Part shown: positions 9,528 to 19,020 of the stretch, one piece after another
Layout: the number at the start of each line of letters is the position of its first letter
Numbering within the stretch: the stretch's first letter is position 1
Source: Sphingomonas sp. AP4-R1
GTDB lineage: Bacteria; Pseudomonadota; Alphaproteobacteria; Sphingomonadales; Sphingomonadaceae
Length of the DNA stretch: 64,000 bases
Assembly (NCBI RefSeq): GCF_013113735.1
Contig: NZ_CP053346.1
Location: 3,734,001-3,798,000 of the forward strand
Direction of reading: 5' to 3'
Program-made: the position numbers and the translations under genes
The notes under the pieces: generated by a model
Told to the model about the DNA's origin: nothing
The model's input: the letters and a program-made list of their open reading frames with translations, nothing else
Database searches by the model: none

Positions 9528-10007
9528 GTGGATCAGCAGCAGTTGAAAAAGGATCTCTGGAAGCGGATGTCGGGCAGCCCGTTCCTGATGATCGGTCTCA
9601 CCGCTGGCGGTCAGCATAGCGAACCGCTTACCGCGCAGCTGGACGAAGATCAGGTCGACACGCTCCATTTCTTTGTCGGCCGGGGCAATCGGCTCGCGTC
9701 CGGCGGGAAGGCGATGGCTCAGTTCGTGTCCAAAGGACATGATTACTTCGCCTGCCTCTCGGGCACGATATCCATATCCAATGACCCGGCCATGATCGAC
9801 AAGCTGTGGTCGAAGCAGGTCGAAGCCTGGTTCCCGGGTGGAAAGTCAGATCCCGATCTTGCCCTGCTGAAATTCGACATTGAAAGTGCCGAACTGTGGG
9901 AGGCCGATATGAGCCTGGCGGGCAAGCTGAAGATGATTTTCGGTGGCCGGATTGACCCCGAGGACGAAGGGAGCCATGCGGTCGTCAGGACGACGGCGCC
10001 GGATTGA
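9528..10007 (+). CDS. Pyridoxamine 5'-phosphate oxidase-fold protein (general stress protein 26-like)
   Basis: A 159-residue split-barrel flavin-binding-type protein. Key segments are KDLWKRMSGSPFLMIGLT, DTLHFFVGRGNRLASGG, YFACLSGTISISNDPAMIDK and WFPGGKSDPDLALLKF, which match the general-stress-protein-26 branch rather than true PdxH. I chose GTG 9528 because a strong GGAGG sits 8 nt upstream; a GTG at 9522 is too close to it. The longer open frame upstream runs antisense through the 2Fe-2S gene and is not credible. It may bind FMN or a deazaflavin; the substrate is unknown. Confidence 0.85.
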   Translation: MDQQQLKKDLWKRMSGSPFLMIGLTAGGQHSEPLTAQLDEDQVDTLHFFVGRGNRLASGGKAMAQFVSKGHDYFACLSGTISISNDPAMIDKLWSKQVEAWFPGGKSDPDLALLKFDIESAELWEADMSLAGKLKMIFGGRIDPEDEGSHAVVRTTAPD

Positions 10008-10161
10008 CGGGCGTTCTAACGTCACGGTGCGACACGCCCCGTTAGCGGCGCAGACGGGGCCCATTATCGTATCGGCGACGGGTCCCTTTGCGAAAAGGCG
10101 ACGGTTCCGCGGAGAAAGTGGCTCGCTCGACGGAGGCGAGCGATCCAGAAGGAGTCAGGTG

Positions 10162-11151
10162 ATGAGCGATAAGGTTTCGCACATCCGCGAAAACATCGTT
10201 CTCTATGGCGCCTTGCTCGCGAACGTCGGGATCGCGATCGCCAAGTTCGTCGCTGCAGCGCTGACCGGCTCCTCCTCGATGCTGAGCGAAGGTGTTCACT
10301 CGCTCGTCGACAGCGGAAACCAGATCCTGCTCCTCTACGGACAGGCCAAGGCGGCACGTCCATCCGATGCAGCGCACCCGTTCGGTTATGGACGCGAGCT
10401 CTACTTCTGGGCTTTCGTCGTTGCGATACTCATCTTCGCAGTCGGCGCCGGTGTTTCGATCTACGAGGGGTGGATCCACATTGCCCGTCCCGAGCCGCTG
10501 CGCGATCCGACCGCCAATTATATCGTCCTGGGAATCGCGGTCGCGCTGGAGGGCACGTCCTGGGCAATCGCGGTGCGTGCGTTCAACGGGAAGCGGGGCT
10601 CGAGCAGCTGGTGGCAGTCCATCCGCCGCTCGAAGGATCCGGCGGGGTTCATTGTGTTGTTCGAAGACAGCGCCGCGCTCGTCGGGCTTGTCTTCGCCGG
10701 CCTCGGCGTATGGAGCAGCCACAGGCTCGGTGACGCTCGAATAGACGGGATCGCGTCGATCGCGATCGGCTTGGTCCTGGCAACGGTCGCCGTCCTGCTC
10801 GCGAGGGAAGCGAAGGGGCTTCTCATTGGCGAAAGCGCGGAGCCCGATCTCGTCGAGAGGGTGTGGCACATTCTCGACGCGCAACCCGGAGTTACTGCGG
10901 TCAACCACGTTCGGACCATTCACACTGCGCCAGACGCCGTTTTCGTCGCCATCAGCGCCGAGTTCGAGGATGCGCTTCCGATGGGGCAGGCGGAGATGCT
11001 GATCGAGGGCATCGAGGCGCAGATGAAGGCCGCAATGCCCGAGTTGACCTCGATCTACATTCGGCCGGAAAAGAAAGAGCACGCCGTATGTCAACTCCGG
11101 CCAAGCGGCCGGAACGCGGCAGTTCCCGCACCTGATCTATCCTCGGCATGA
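10162..11151 (+). CDS. Cation diffusion facilitator (CDF) family exporter
   Basis: A 329-residue inner-membrane metal/proton antiporter. The first helices include SSSMLSEGVHSLVDSGNQIL, whose His/Asp pattern is a metal site of the family, and HPFGYGRELYFWAF. Later helices carry FEDSAALVGLVFAG and ARIDGIASIAIGLVLA, with the second Asp-rich site. A cytoplasmic metal-binding-fold domain follows (HTAPDAVFVAISAEFEDALP). ATG 10162 has AGAAGGAGTCAGGTG upstream. The last ~20 residues (CQLRPSGRNAAV...) look like an unconserved tail. The metal is not predictable from sequence alone; Zn, Fe, Mn and Co are all possible. Confidence 0.88.
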   Translation: MSDKVSHIRENIVLYGALLANVGIAIAKFVAAALTGSSSMLSEGVHSLVDSGNQILLLYGQAKAARPSDAAHPFGYGRELYFWAFVVAILIFAVGAGVSIYEGWIHIARPEPLRDPTANYIVLGIAVALEGTSWAIAVRAFNGKRGSSSWWQSIRRSKDPAGFIVLFEDSAALVGLVFAGLGVWSSHRLGDARIDGIASIAIGLVLATVAVLLAREAKGLLIGESAEPDLVERVWHILDAQPGVTAVNHVRTIHTAPDAVFVAISAEFEDALPMGQAEMLIEGIEAQMKAAMPELTSIYIRPEKKEHAVCQLRPSGRNAAVPAPDLSSA

Positions 11152-11475
11152 TCGCGCCTACGCCGGCTCTGCGCCCTGAGGATGACGTCGAGACGACATG
11201 AATCGAGGCGGGTGACGCAGCGCCCGTTCGAGCGACCGGTCAGGTGTGCAGGTTGAAGGCTGACGGACACGGCGTGCTGAACGTCCTCATGCACTTGTCG
11301 ACACCGCGTGAGGGATGGATCAACAACAGGAGGCGACCGCCACGATCGAGAGGGTCAGCATGGATGCGGCATGGTGGCCCAAACCTGTCTGGCAGATACG
11401 CATGATCCTTTCCGACTGGCGCGCAGCATCGGGCTCCCGAAATCCACGTCCGTGCTGCCCAATCATGCGTATCGG
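11152..11475 (+). other. Gap without a recognisable gene
   Basis: These 324 bases separate the CDF exporter from the convergent S1 protease gene. Short frames on either strand lack ribosome-binding sites and family resemblance. No intrinsic terminator with a T-run was seen. Confidence 0.5.
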
Positions 11476-12843
11476 CTAGCGCGCTGTTCCGGTCCCTGGA
11501 ACGGCGCGTCCGTCGACGGAGGCGCGCGCGGCCGCGAGAGCGGCATGGAGCAACGACCAGCCTTCCGGCAGGTAGTCTGTCGACATGTAATAATAGAGCC
11601 GGCAGATTCCGTTCGTGGCGCTGTCACCTTTGACCAGCCCGAAGGCGACGGTCCCGAGGAAGACCGGGCCGCCGCTGTCGCCACCTCCGCATTTCGGCCC
11701 GGTGACGGCGACCCAGGTTGCCGGGCAGGGGCCGGCGCAAAGGTCGCCGGGCGGCGCATAATCGACGAGTTGGACGAGCGCGCAGCTGTAGCCGGTCCGC
11801 TCTCCCCGATGACAGACGAAATCGCCGGCCCGCATACTCGATCGGTTGCGCCAGGTGATGAGGGGACGCGTGCGCGCAGCCGTGTCTGCGTGGAAAACAG
11901 GAGCCAGTGATAGTCCGGCGGAATGGATCTGGACGTCCTGATAGCGCGCGCCCCACGCGCCGATCATCGTCAGCGGGGTTTGGGTGCCGTCAGGGGCAAT
12001 GAAGCTGAGTTGATCGGGGCAATGGGCCGCCGTGGAAAGGGCGGTCTGCGTCCCGTCGGTTACGACAAAGCCTGCGGTGCAGAGGAATTGCCGTGTCTCG
12101 GGCGCCTGGCGACCGACGAGACGACCGCCGCCCTCGACCGACAGATCGGTGTCAAAGTCTCCCCAGGTCCGCACCTCGACCGGCACGCCAGCGATTGCGC
12201 CTAGACGCTCCGACGTCGCCGTCCGATCGTCATCGCCATCGAGAGCACCGGAGCGGGCCACGACCAGAAGCCGACCGGACTGGGGATCGACGCCCATTCC
12301 CGGCGGAGATGGGAGCGCCGCACGAAGGTCGGCCTGATGCGCCTCGATCGCGGCAAGGATCGCGGCGCGGGTCGCCAATGCCCCGCTGCGCAGGATGATC
12401 GGTACGCCAAACGGGGCGAGCGAGACCTGCGTGTCGGGTGCAGCTTCGCCGGTCACCACGATCACGATCTGGAAAGTAGGGCGATGCTCGATGACGATAC
12501 CAGCCAGCCGATCACGATAACCGTCGGCAAGGCGATCGATGAGCGGAACGCTCGCTTCTTGTGCTTCCAGCCTTCGCAGTGCTTCTGACAGGGGCACATT
12601 GAACATGCGGGCATATTCGGCCGCGTCCGCCACCATCGCCTCGGATGACGTCTCGACGGGCGCAGTCGTGGATTCAAAGTGCTCCGGCGACGATTCGACC
12701 GCCGGGGCTGGCGGCGACTGCGCGCCAGCGCGTGATGTGAAGCCAGGCCACGCGACGAGAAACACGATGATCCCGAAAAGGATCGCAAAGCGGGAAACGG
12801 CTCTGACAAAGCCGGCTTTGGTGGGCGTTTGCTGAATATGCAC
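11476..12843 (-). CDS. Trypsin-like S1-family serine protease, secreted or membrane-anchored
   Basis: A 455-residue protein with one hydrophobic segment near the N-terminus (RFAILFGIIVFLVAWPGF, residues ~18-35) acting as a signal or anchor. A ~200-residue region follows that resembles a streptogrisin/alpha-lytic-type prodomain, and then the protease domain. The triad is visible: His274 (STAAHC), Asp303 (YQDVQIH) and Ser390 (GGGDSGGPV). Paired cysteines fit an exported enzyme. I prefer GTG 12843, five bases after the stop of the aldo/keto reductase gene; an ATG at 12879 inside that gene would add 12 residues. The close spacing implies co-transcription with the reductase. Confidence 0.85.
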   Translation of the reverse strand: MHIQQTPTKAGFVRAVSRFAILFGIIVFLVAWPGFTSRAGAQSPPAPAVESSPEHFESTTAPVETSSEAMVADAAEYARMFNVPLSEALRRLEAQEASVPLIDRLADGYRDRLAGIVIEHRPTFQIVIVVTGEAAPDTQVSLAPFGVPIILRSGALATRAAILAAIEAHQADLRAALPSPPGMGVDPQSGRLLVVARSGALDGDDDRTATSERLGAIAGVPVEVRTWGDFDTDLSVEGGGRLVGRQAPETRQFLCTAGFVVTDGTQTALSTAAHCPDQLSFIAPDGTQTPLTMIGAWGARYQDVQIHSAGLSLAPVFHADTAARTRPLITWRNRSSMRAGDFVCHRGERTGYSCALVQLVDYAPPGDLCAGPCPATWVAVTGPKCGGGDSGGPVFLGTVAFGLVKGDSATNGICRLYYYMSTDYLPEGWSLLHAALAAARASVDGRAVPGTGTAR

Positions 12844-12848
12844 GTCGC

Positions 12849-13679
12849 TCAGAGAATTTCGAGCGCCACGGGTCCCCAAGGACGCGGAAAGAGGTCATCC
12901 AAGAGACGCAGATCGTCGTCCGACAGGATGAGCTCTGCTGCGGCGTGGTTTTCGCGGACATGCTCACTGGTGGACGCTTTGGGGATCGCGATCACATTGT
13001 CCTGGGCAAGCAACCAGGCGAGCGCGATCTGCGCCGGGGTCGCGTCCCGGGATGCTGCCAATCTTGCAAGCTCTCGATGGGCCAGCAGACGCCCCTGTTC
13101 GATCGGGCTGTAGGCCATGACAGGCTGATTTTGCTCTCGCAGCCACGGTATCAGATCATGTTCCGACCCTCGACGGGTGAGATTGTAGAGGATCTGATCG
13201 GTCTGGCATTGCGTGCCGCCGGCAGCGGCGAGCTCCTCCATGTCATCCGTGTCGAGATTGCTCACGCCCCAGCGGAGAATCTTGCCAGCCTTGACGAGGT
13301 GCTCCATCGCATCGACCGTTTCCGCCAACGGCACGCGGCCGCGCCAATGGAGCAGATAGAGGTCGAGGCGATCCGTCCCGAGGCGCCGTAGGCTTGCTTC
13401 GCAGGCCAGCGGCAGGGTTTGAGCAGATGCGTTCTGAGGATAGGCCTTGCTGACAAGGAAGACCTGGTCGCGCCGCTGCCGGATGGCTTCTCCGACAAGC
13501 TCCTCCGAGGCGCCATCAGCATACATCTCGGCGGTGTCGATCAGCGTGAGGCCAAGGTCTATGCCTTCCTGCAGCGCTGCTATTTCCTGGGCCCGTCTTT
13601 TGGCACGCTCCGCCATCATCCAGGTGCCCTGTCCAAGCGCGGGCACCTTGGCGCCATCGGGAAATCGGATCATCTTCAT
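12849..13679 (-). CDS. Aldo/keto reductase family oxidoreductase
   Basis: A 276-residue NADPH-dependent aldo/keto reductase barrel. The catalytic tetrad can be read: Asp in LTLIDTAEMYADG, Tyr in the same motif, Lys in VFLVSKAYPQN, and His in LYLLHWRG. The C-terminal cofactor segment is VIAIPKASTSEHVREN. It is close to YeaE-type reductases (DUF-free, ~280 residues). It is the first gene of a two-gene unit with the S1 protease. Its substrate is not predictable. Confidence 0.9.
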   Translation of the reverse strand: MKMIRFPDGAKVPALGQGTWMMAERAKRRAQEIAALQEGIDLGLTLIDTAEMYADGASEELVGEAIRQRRDQVFLVSKAYPQNASAQTLPLACEASLRRLGTDRLDLYLLHWRGRVPLAETVDAMEHLVKAGKILRWGVSNLDTDDMEELAAAGGTQCQTDQILYNLTRRGSEHDLIPWLREQNQPVMAYSPIEQGRLLAHRELARLAASRDATPAQIALAWLLAQDNVIAIPKASTSEHVRENHAAAELILSDDDLRLLDDLFPRPWGPVALEIL

Positions 13680-13792
13680 TTCGGGGAAACGCTCAGTTGC
13701 GCTGTCCGGCCCAATCTCCGAGTGCTTCTCTCTCGCAGCCTAGTGTCCACGACCTTTTCCATTCAACAGGCTCACATCCTCGCGATCAGGCG

Positions 13793-13804
13793 TCTAAGCT
13801 TAGA
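13793..13804. promoter_or_regulatory. Perfect 12-bp palindrome just before the GH92 gene
   Basis: The sequence TCTAAGCTTAGA is a perfect palindrome ending two bases before the ATG at 13807, so it overlaps the ribosome-binding position. It could be an operator, or chance (it contains a HindIII-like core). A protein bound here would block translation initiation rather than transcription, so an RNA or operator role is speculative. Confidence 0.25.
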
Positions 13805-13806
13805 GG

Positions 13807-16125
13807 ATGCATAAGCTTTTTCTCTCCCTGGTTTTTCTCTCCGCCCCGGCCACCGGGCAGGGATCGACGGCTCCGATAGATGTTGTCGATCCGCGCATCG
13901 GGACGGGGGGGGAAGGGCATACCTTCCCGGGCGCAACCGCGCCGTTCGGCATGGTCCAGTTGTCTCCCGACACCGACACGGGCTGCGAGATACGGTCCTG
14001 TTACGGGCATACGGCAGGCTATCGTTATGACGATCCGACCATCCAGGGGTTCAGTCACACGCATTTCTCAGGTGCCGGCCATTCCGACCTGGGCGACGTG
14101 CTGCTCATGCCGCAGGCGGGGCCACACGTCCGGCTCGATCCTGGTGACCCGAAGCAGCCCGGCTCCGGCTATCGATCGCGCTTCGATCACGAGCAGGAAA
14201 CGGCACGCCCAGGCTATTATGCGGTCAATCTGCTGGACAGCGGCATCCGGGCGGAACTGACGGCGGGTAACCGGATCGGTGTCCATCGCTACACATTTCC
14301 TGCGGGACAAGCGGCACATCTCATACTCGACCTGCGCTCCTCGCTCTACAATTATCCAGGCAAGATCCTCTGGTCCGGGCTGCACCTTCGATCCGGCGGC
14401 GTCCTGACAGGCTTCCGTGAGACGCGTGGTTGGGCGCCCGGACGCAAGCTCTACTTCGCGATGCGTTTCTCCGCGCCGATGACCACTCATGCGTTCGTCG
14501 ATCGCGACACGGCTGTCACCTACAAGGGCTTCCAGGGTCCCGGCCGCGGCAGCGATGATGTGGCAGAGAAGCTCGGTCGCGCGCTCGAGGCGACATTGGA
14601 CTTTGGCACGTTGGCGAGCCCACTGGAGGTGAAGGTGGCGCTGTCCGGGGTGGACGAGGCAGGCGCGGTCGCTAACCTCGATGCGGAGCCCGGCGATTTC
14701 GATGCGATCCGCGCACGGACGGCAGAGGCTTGGTCGAAAGCGCTCGGTGCGGTGGAGATCAAGGCGCCCGCGCCGATGCGGACCAACGTCTACACAGCTC
14801 TCTATCACGCCCTTCTCGCGCCCACCGTGTGGAGTGATGCGGACGGCCGCTATCGCGGGCCGGATGATCAGGTTCATGAAGCGAAGGGCTTCACATTCCG
14901 CTCGACCTTTTCGCTCTGGGATACGTTCCGTGCAGAGCATCCGCTCCTGACTCTGATCCAGCCCGAACAGACGACGGTCGATGTCGTCCGCTCGCTTGTC
15001 GAAAGCCGGCAGTACAGTCCTTATGGCATCCTTCCGGTGTGGCAGTTTGCTGGCCGGGAGACGTGGACGATGATCGGCTATCATGCCGCCCCGGTCATCG
15101 CGGATGCGTGGCTCAAGGGTATCCGGGACTTCGATGCCGATGCTGCACTCGATGCGATGGTCGCGAGCGCGACCTACGCACCCTATGGCGGCCTCGGCGA
15201 CTATATGAAGCTTGGCTATGTCCCGATCGATCGCGAGCCGGAAGCGGCCTCGAAGACCGTCGAATATGCCTATGACGACTGGGCGATCGCGCGGATGGCG
15301 CGGGCCATGGGCAAGCAGGAGATTGCCGACCGTTTTGAGAAGCGGGCCCGAAACTGGCGGAACAGTTTCGATCCCAAGACCGGCTGGTTGCGTGCGCGGC
15401 TCTCAACCGGTGCTTTTCGCACCCCGTTCGATCCCACCGCCATCAATTACGGCTCGGATTATACCGAGGGCAATGCCTGGCAATATAGCTGGTTCGTACC
15501 GCAGGATCAGGCGGGGCTGTTCACGGTGCTCGGCGGCGATGCGAAGGTCGTGGCCAAGCTGGACGCGATGTTCGAGTTCGACACGTCAAAGCTCGATTAC
15601 AGCCATGCCGAGGACATTGCGGGCCTGATTGGACAATATATCCATGGCAATGAGCCGAGCCATCACGTCGCTTACCTCTACGTCTTTGCCGGCGCGCCGT
15701 GGCGGACGCAGGAGCGGCTCGCGCAGATCGTCTCGTCCCAATATAAACCGACGCCGGACGGCCTGGCCGGTAATGACGACCTCGGTCAGATGTCGGCCTG
15801 GCTCGTTTTCACAGCGCTGGGTTTTTACCCCGTGGCGCCGGGGTCGAACGAATATGTGATCGGGCGCCCCTTCGTGGATCGAGCTGTGCTGAACCTTCCG
15901 AACGGCCAGCACTTCTCGATCTTGGCCGACGGACTCTCTGATACGAACCGCTATGTGCGTGCGGTCACATTGAACGGCGTGACGCTGGATCGAGCCTTCC
16001 TGAAAGACGTCGACATCAGGGCCGGCGGCGAGCTTCGGTTCACAATGAGCACCGTCCCCAACAAGTTGTGGGCGACTAGCAAGGCGGCACGGCCCTTCTC
16101 CATGACAAAAACGGGCAGGCGCTGA
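13807..16125 (+). CDS. GH92 family alpha-mannosidase
   Basis: A 772-residue secreted glycosidase with a signal peptide (MHKLFLSLVFLSAPATGQGS). GH92 motifs are continuous: GTGGEGHTFPGATAPFGMVQ near the N-terminus, FSHTHFSGAGH, and the catalytic (alpha/alpha)6 barrel. The barrel carries TEGNAWQYSW (Glu554, the general-acid position in the family) and GNDDLGQMSAW (Asp657/658, the general-base position). GH92 enzymes are calcium-dependent exo-alpha-mannosidases acting on mannans or N-glycans. The ATG has GAGG directly abutting it, with essentially no spacer, so initiation may be weak or the true start unusual. No TonB receptor or other glycosidase is adjacent. Confidence 0.92.
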   Translation: MHKLFLSLVFLSAPATGQGSTAPIDVVDPRIGTGGEGHTFPGATAPFGMVQLSPDTDTGCEIRSCYGHTAGYRYDDPTIQGFSHTHFSGAGHSDLGDVLLMPQAGPHVRLDPGDPKQPGSGYRSRFDHEQETARPGYYAVNLLDSGIRAELTAGNRIGVHRYTFPAGQAAHLILDLRSSLYNYPGKILWSGLHLRSGGVLTGFRETRGWAPGRKLYFAMRFSAPMTTHAFVDRDTAVTYKGFQGPGRGSDDVAEKLGRALEATLDFGTLASPLEVKVALSGVDEAGAVANLDAEPGDFDAIRARTAEAWSKALGAVEIKAPAPMRTNVYTALYHALLAPTVWSDADGRYRGPDDQVHEAKGFTFRSTFSLWDTFRAEHPLLTLIQPEQTTVDVVRSLVESRQYSPYGILPVWQFAGRETWTMIGYHAAPVIADAWLKGIRDFDADAALDAMVASATYAPYGGLGDYMKLGYVPIDREPEAASKTVEYAYDDWAIARMARAMGKQEIADRFEKRARNWRNSFDPKTGWLRARLSTGAFRTPFDPTAINYGSDYTEGNAWQYSWFVPQDQAGLFTVLGGDAKVVAKLDAMFEFDTSKLDYSHAEDIAGLIGQYIHGNEPSHHVAYLYVFAGAPWRTQERLAQIVSSQYKPTPDGLAGNDDLGQMSAWLVFTALGFYPVAPGSNEYVIGRPFVDRAVLNLPNGQHFSILADGLSDTNRYVRAVTLNGVTLDRAFLKDVDIRAGGELRFTMSTVPNKLWATSKAARPFSMTKTGRR

Positions 16126-16586
16126 TCGGAAGACTGAGCCGGAAGAAACCGGACACGATCCCATCCCGGGCGCGCGCAGGGCTGATACGCGCGGTCATCT
16201 TGATCGGCCGGTTTTCCACCCACCGCCAATCCCCCGGTGATCCTCTCGGTCCCGCCACACGCCTTGCAATCATGGCGGGCCAGTTTGCTCGACCCGCCGC
16301 GGACGCGACATACGTCTCCCCGGTTCCCGGGGTGCGAGGTGCTGCATCATCTCCGGTGCGCGTATTGTCCGTCATAGTCGATCACCTGCCCTGGTCGCGG
16401 TTCGTTCCGCCGATGCTGGCCGTGCCACCCGGTGCGACGGAATTCTCGAGCAGCGACATTTCGGAGCGTATCGTCGATCCATCCATCGCCAGACAGACTG
16501 GTTAAGCGGCAGCATGATGCGAGCGAGAAACTGTTGGGGGGATGTTCGCGGATGACGGATATCCTCCTTTGGTGCAGACGGTTCGA
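16126..16586 (+). other. Gap without a recognisable gene
   Basis: These 461 bases lie between the GH92 gene and the exonuclease gene. Open frames of ~100 codons exist on both strands (for example 16200-16505 plus) but lack a ribosome-binding site, family resemblance and coherent composition. No terminator with a T-run was found. Confidence 0.5.
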
Positions 16587-17138
16587 ATGAAAGTCTTTCT
16601 TGATTTCGAAGCGTCCTCGCTCGCCGATCGCAGCCATCCTATTGAAGTTGCGTGGGTGTTCCAGAACGGCCGACAGGAGGCTCACCTTATCGCGCCCGCA
16701 CCTCATTGGACCGACTGGGATGATCAGGCCGAGGCAATTCACGGGATCAGCCGCGAGATGCTCGCCGCACAGGGCGATCCCCACGACGAGGTCGCGCGCC
16801 GCATGGTGGAGGTGCTGGACGGGCACCAACTGTTCGCCAGCGCGCCTTCGTGGGATGGCAAGTGGCTGAGCGCGCTGCTCCGGTCCGCCGGCATCCCGCG
16901 CCATGCATTGCGGTTGCGCGACACGGACGAGGCGCTGCGCGAGGCAGCCAGTGAAATCCTGTCACCGGCCTTCAGCGGTCCGCGTCTCGCCACCGAGGTT
17001 CACAATATCGTCACCAGGGCCGCTGCCGTCAAAGCCGGGGCATCCTCTCACCGCGCGCTGCCCGATGCACTCGACGAATATCAGAAGTGGCTGCGGACAC
17101 GGGAGGCGGCGCGGGCGGTTTTCAGCGCGTTGTCGTGA
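16587..17138 (+). CDS. DEDDh-type 3'-5' exonuclease-like protein
   Basis: A 183-residue protein with the RNase H-like exonuclease fold. The first two acidic ligands are in VFLDFEASSL, a third Asp in SWDGKWLSALL, and the final His/Asp pair in HRALPDALDEY, giving the DEDDh pattern. It is short and standalone, like small oligoribonuclease or DnaQ-like proteins that act on DNA or RNA 3' ends. ATG 16587 is chosen because MKVFLDFEAS begins the fold; an upstream ATG at 16542 would add 15 unconserved residues. Confidence 0.75.
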   Translation: MKVFLDFEASSLADRSHPIEVAWVFQNGRQEAHLIAPAPHWTDWDDQAEAIHGISREMLAAQGDPHDEVARRMVEVLDGHQLFASAPSWDGKWLSALLRSAGIPRHALRLRDTDEALREAASEILSPAFSGPRLATEVHNIVTRAAAVKAGASSHRALPDALDEYQKWLRTREAARAVFSALS

Positions 17139-17664
17139 GAAGAACAACAACTAGGTCGATAGCCCCAGCGGCTTAGCGTCATGAGCCTGATCTTCTCTGA
17201 ACGAGTGAGCCGACCGGCCTAAAGGCTTCAATCATAACGGTTGTTGCCCGTTGGGAGGGATCTCTCGCGGGGCGCGGGCGCGTGAAGGCGGCGGCGCCGG
17301 CACATTGTCGATCAAGGTCGATATCTGGGCCGGATACGGTCGGCCGCCATCCGGGCTTCGGATTGAAATCCAGTCCGCGCGACATTCTGCGAACTGGGAG
17401 ACTTTCGGGAAAACGAAGGCGGGCGTCCCTTGGTCCCGCCTTCGATCCAACAGGGGGTTGAATTCGAAAACAATATCCGAAACGGACCATAATGGTCAAT
17501 GTCGCATCGGGCCTGTGGACGGCGGTCGAGACGTCTACCTCTTGATGGGTTGAAGGTCCGTCGCGGAAAAAACCTCGCCGCCATCTATATGAGGGCGCGA
17601 TTCATGGGGCACGGGGGCGGTTATGAGATGATCGCAAAGGAAGCGATCCTGATCCCTCGCGTTC
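17139..17664 (+). other. Gap without a recognisable gene
   Basis: About 525 bases between the exonuclease and the EcfG-like promoter of the small acidic protein gene. Frames on both strands around 17179-17584 are mutual shadows with no family resemblance. No RNA gene was recognised. Confidence 0.5.
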
Positions 17665-17690
17665 GGAACATGCCCTATGTTAGCGCGGTT
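17665..17690 (+). promoter_or_regulatory. EcfG-like (general stress sigma factor) promoter candidate
   Basis: GGAAC at 17665-17669 is followed after 17 bases by GGTT at 17687-17690. The alphaproteobacterial EcfG consensus is GGAAC, 16-17 bases, then CGTT, so three of four -10 bases match. It ends 22 bases before the ATG of the small acidic protein gene. The same variant occurs before the hemerythrin gene, and a perfect version before the DUF3072 gene. Confidence 0.5.
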
Positions 17691-17712
17691 TATGAACGAC
17701 AGGAGATCCATC

Positions 17713-17943
17713 ATGACGGAAATCACACCTGTCGCAAAGAAGCCCGGCAAGATCTTGAAGGACCACCACGCCGAGGATGAAAAGGCTCTCGAGCGCCATC
17801 CGTCCAGTGCCGATGACAAGCTCGATCTCGAACTCGACGAGAGTTTTCCCGCCTCGGATCCGCCTTCCAGCACCGAACCGAAAAAGGGCTCCGATCGAGT
17901 TGAGAGGCCAAACGCGTCGAATGCCGACGATCTTGAGCGATAG
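17713..17943 (+). CDS. Small acidic, probably disordered protein with LDESFPASDPP motif
   Basis: A 76-residue, strongly charged protein rich in Asp, Glu, Lys, Ser and Pro. It contains the motif LELDESFPASDPPS (residues ~36-49), seen in small uncharacterised proteins of sphingomonads and other alphaproteobacteria. I chose ATG 17713, with AGGAG at 17701-17705. No signal peptide, cysteine or membrane segment is present. An EcfG-like promoter lies directly upstream, so it is inferred to belong to the general stress response. Molecular function is unknown. Confidence 0.7.
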   Translation: MTEITPVAKKPGKILKDHHAEDEKALERHPSSADDKLDLELDESFPASDPPSSTEPKKGSDRVERPNASNADDLER

Positions 17944-18034
17944 TCGCGGTGTGCGAGGAGCCCAGACCGGGAGTTGTCAAATTGCCATCGCTCTTCGCGA
18001 CCATTGCATGAAAAAAGCCCTGTGAGCGTCCGGG

Positions 18035-18805
18035 TCAGGCGATGTGAACGAGGGTCCATAATATCGCCAGCATCACGATCGGACCGACCAGTTGATAGAC
18101 AATTGCCTTCGTCCTGCTGCCATAAATTTGCTCGCCGCAGCTAACAGAGATCCGTGATTTGCGATTGTAGCCGAGCAGAAGAGCGGCAGTCACGCTCGCG
18201 ACCAGCGAGGCCTGAAGAAAACCGGTCCGACCGATCCAGTGCCAGACCGGATCGTTGAGCGGCCTCACCGAAAACAATAGTCCAGAGGTCAACACAGCCA
18301 CCCCGGCCATGGCACCCGCAGACTTGATCGCCACATACCCAAAAGGGGGTGGGGAGATCGTGCGGCTGCCGATCACAGCATCGATCCCGCAGGCCGCCCA
18401 GATCAGCGCCCATTCGAGCGACGCGATGAGCACCAGCAGGAGGAGCAGGGTCGCGGTCAGAAAGGTCGCGATGAGCGGGGTGCCAAACTGGTCGTCCCAA
18501 TAACCCAGTGCCCGACCCAGCTGCGCCAACGGCGCCTGAAGTAGCGTCGTGAACGGCAGGCCCATGAGCGTCATCGTTCCCAGCCAAAGGCCGGCGGCTG
18601 CCCACATCGCGCTTCGGCCCGAGCGCGACCCGCCATTTCGCAGATGTGCCTCGTAGAGATCGGGTGTCAACCAGAGCGGGACCGTCAATAATGCGAGCCC
18701 CTGCCGGGCGCCGGAGCCTGCGAGCCCATCCGCGAGCCACGGGTAAGGCTCACGGAAGAAGGCGGCGGTCCACCTAAACCAGGTCGCGCTGCTGTTGCTT
18801 GCCAC
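18035..18805 (-). CDS. Multi-pass membrane protein of unknown function
   Basis: A 256-residue protein with about five to six predicted hydrophobic helices (for example ALIWAACGIDAVIG and IVMLAILWTLVHIA at the C-terminus). I recognise no catalytic or transport motif; it loosely resembles YIP1-like integral membrane proteins. The start is a GTG (18805) with no strong ribosome-binding site; no better start was seen. It is convergent with the small acidic protein gene. The 215 bases upstream (18806-19020) hold no gene. Confidence 0.6.
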   Translation of the reverse strand: MASNSSATWFRWTAAFFREPYPWLADGLAGSGARQGLALLTVPLWLTPDLYEAHLRNGGSRSGRSAMWAAAGLWLGTMTLMGLPFTTLLQAPLAQLGRALGYWDDQFGTPLIATFLTATLLLLLVLIASLEWALIWAACGIDAVIGSRTISPPPFGYVAIKSAGAMAGVAVLTSGLLFSVRPLNDPVWHWIGRTGFLQASLVASVTAALLLGYNRKSRISVSCGEQIYGSRTKAIVYQLVGPIVMLAILWTLVHIA

Positions 18806-19020
18806 TCGCCAGATATTGTTGAGGAGGGTGGCTTCGTCAAACCGTCGGTTGGCGGACGGCCCGTTCAGTTGCCTCTCGCGTGCGGTGAAGCGCCGACAGC
18901 CTCAGCCCACGCCTCAGCATCCTGCACATCCCAAAGATGGGCGAGATGGACGATCCAACACTCTGCCAAATCCTCTGTTAGGGCGATCAGAGCCGTTCGT
19001 CCTGCACGTCGCCGTCGCCC

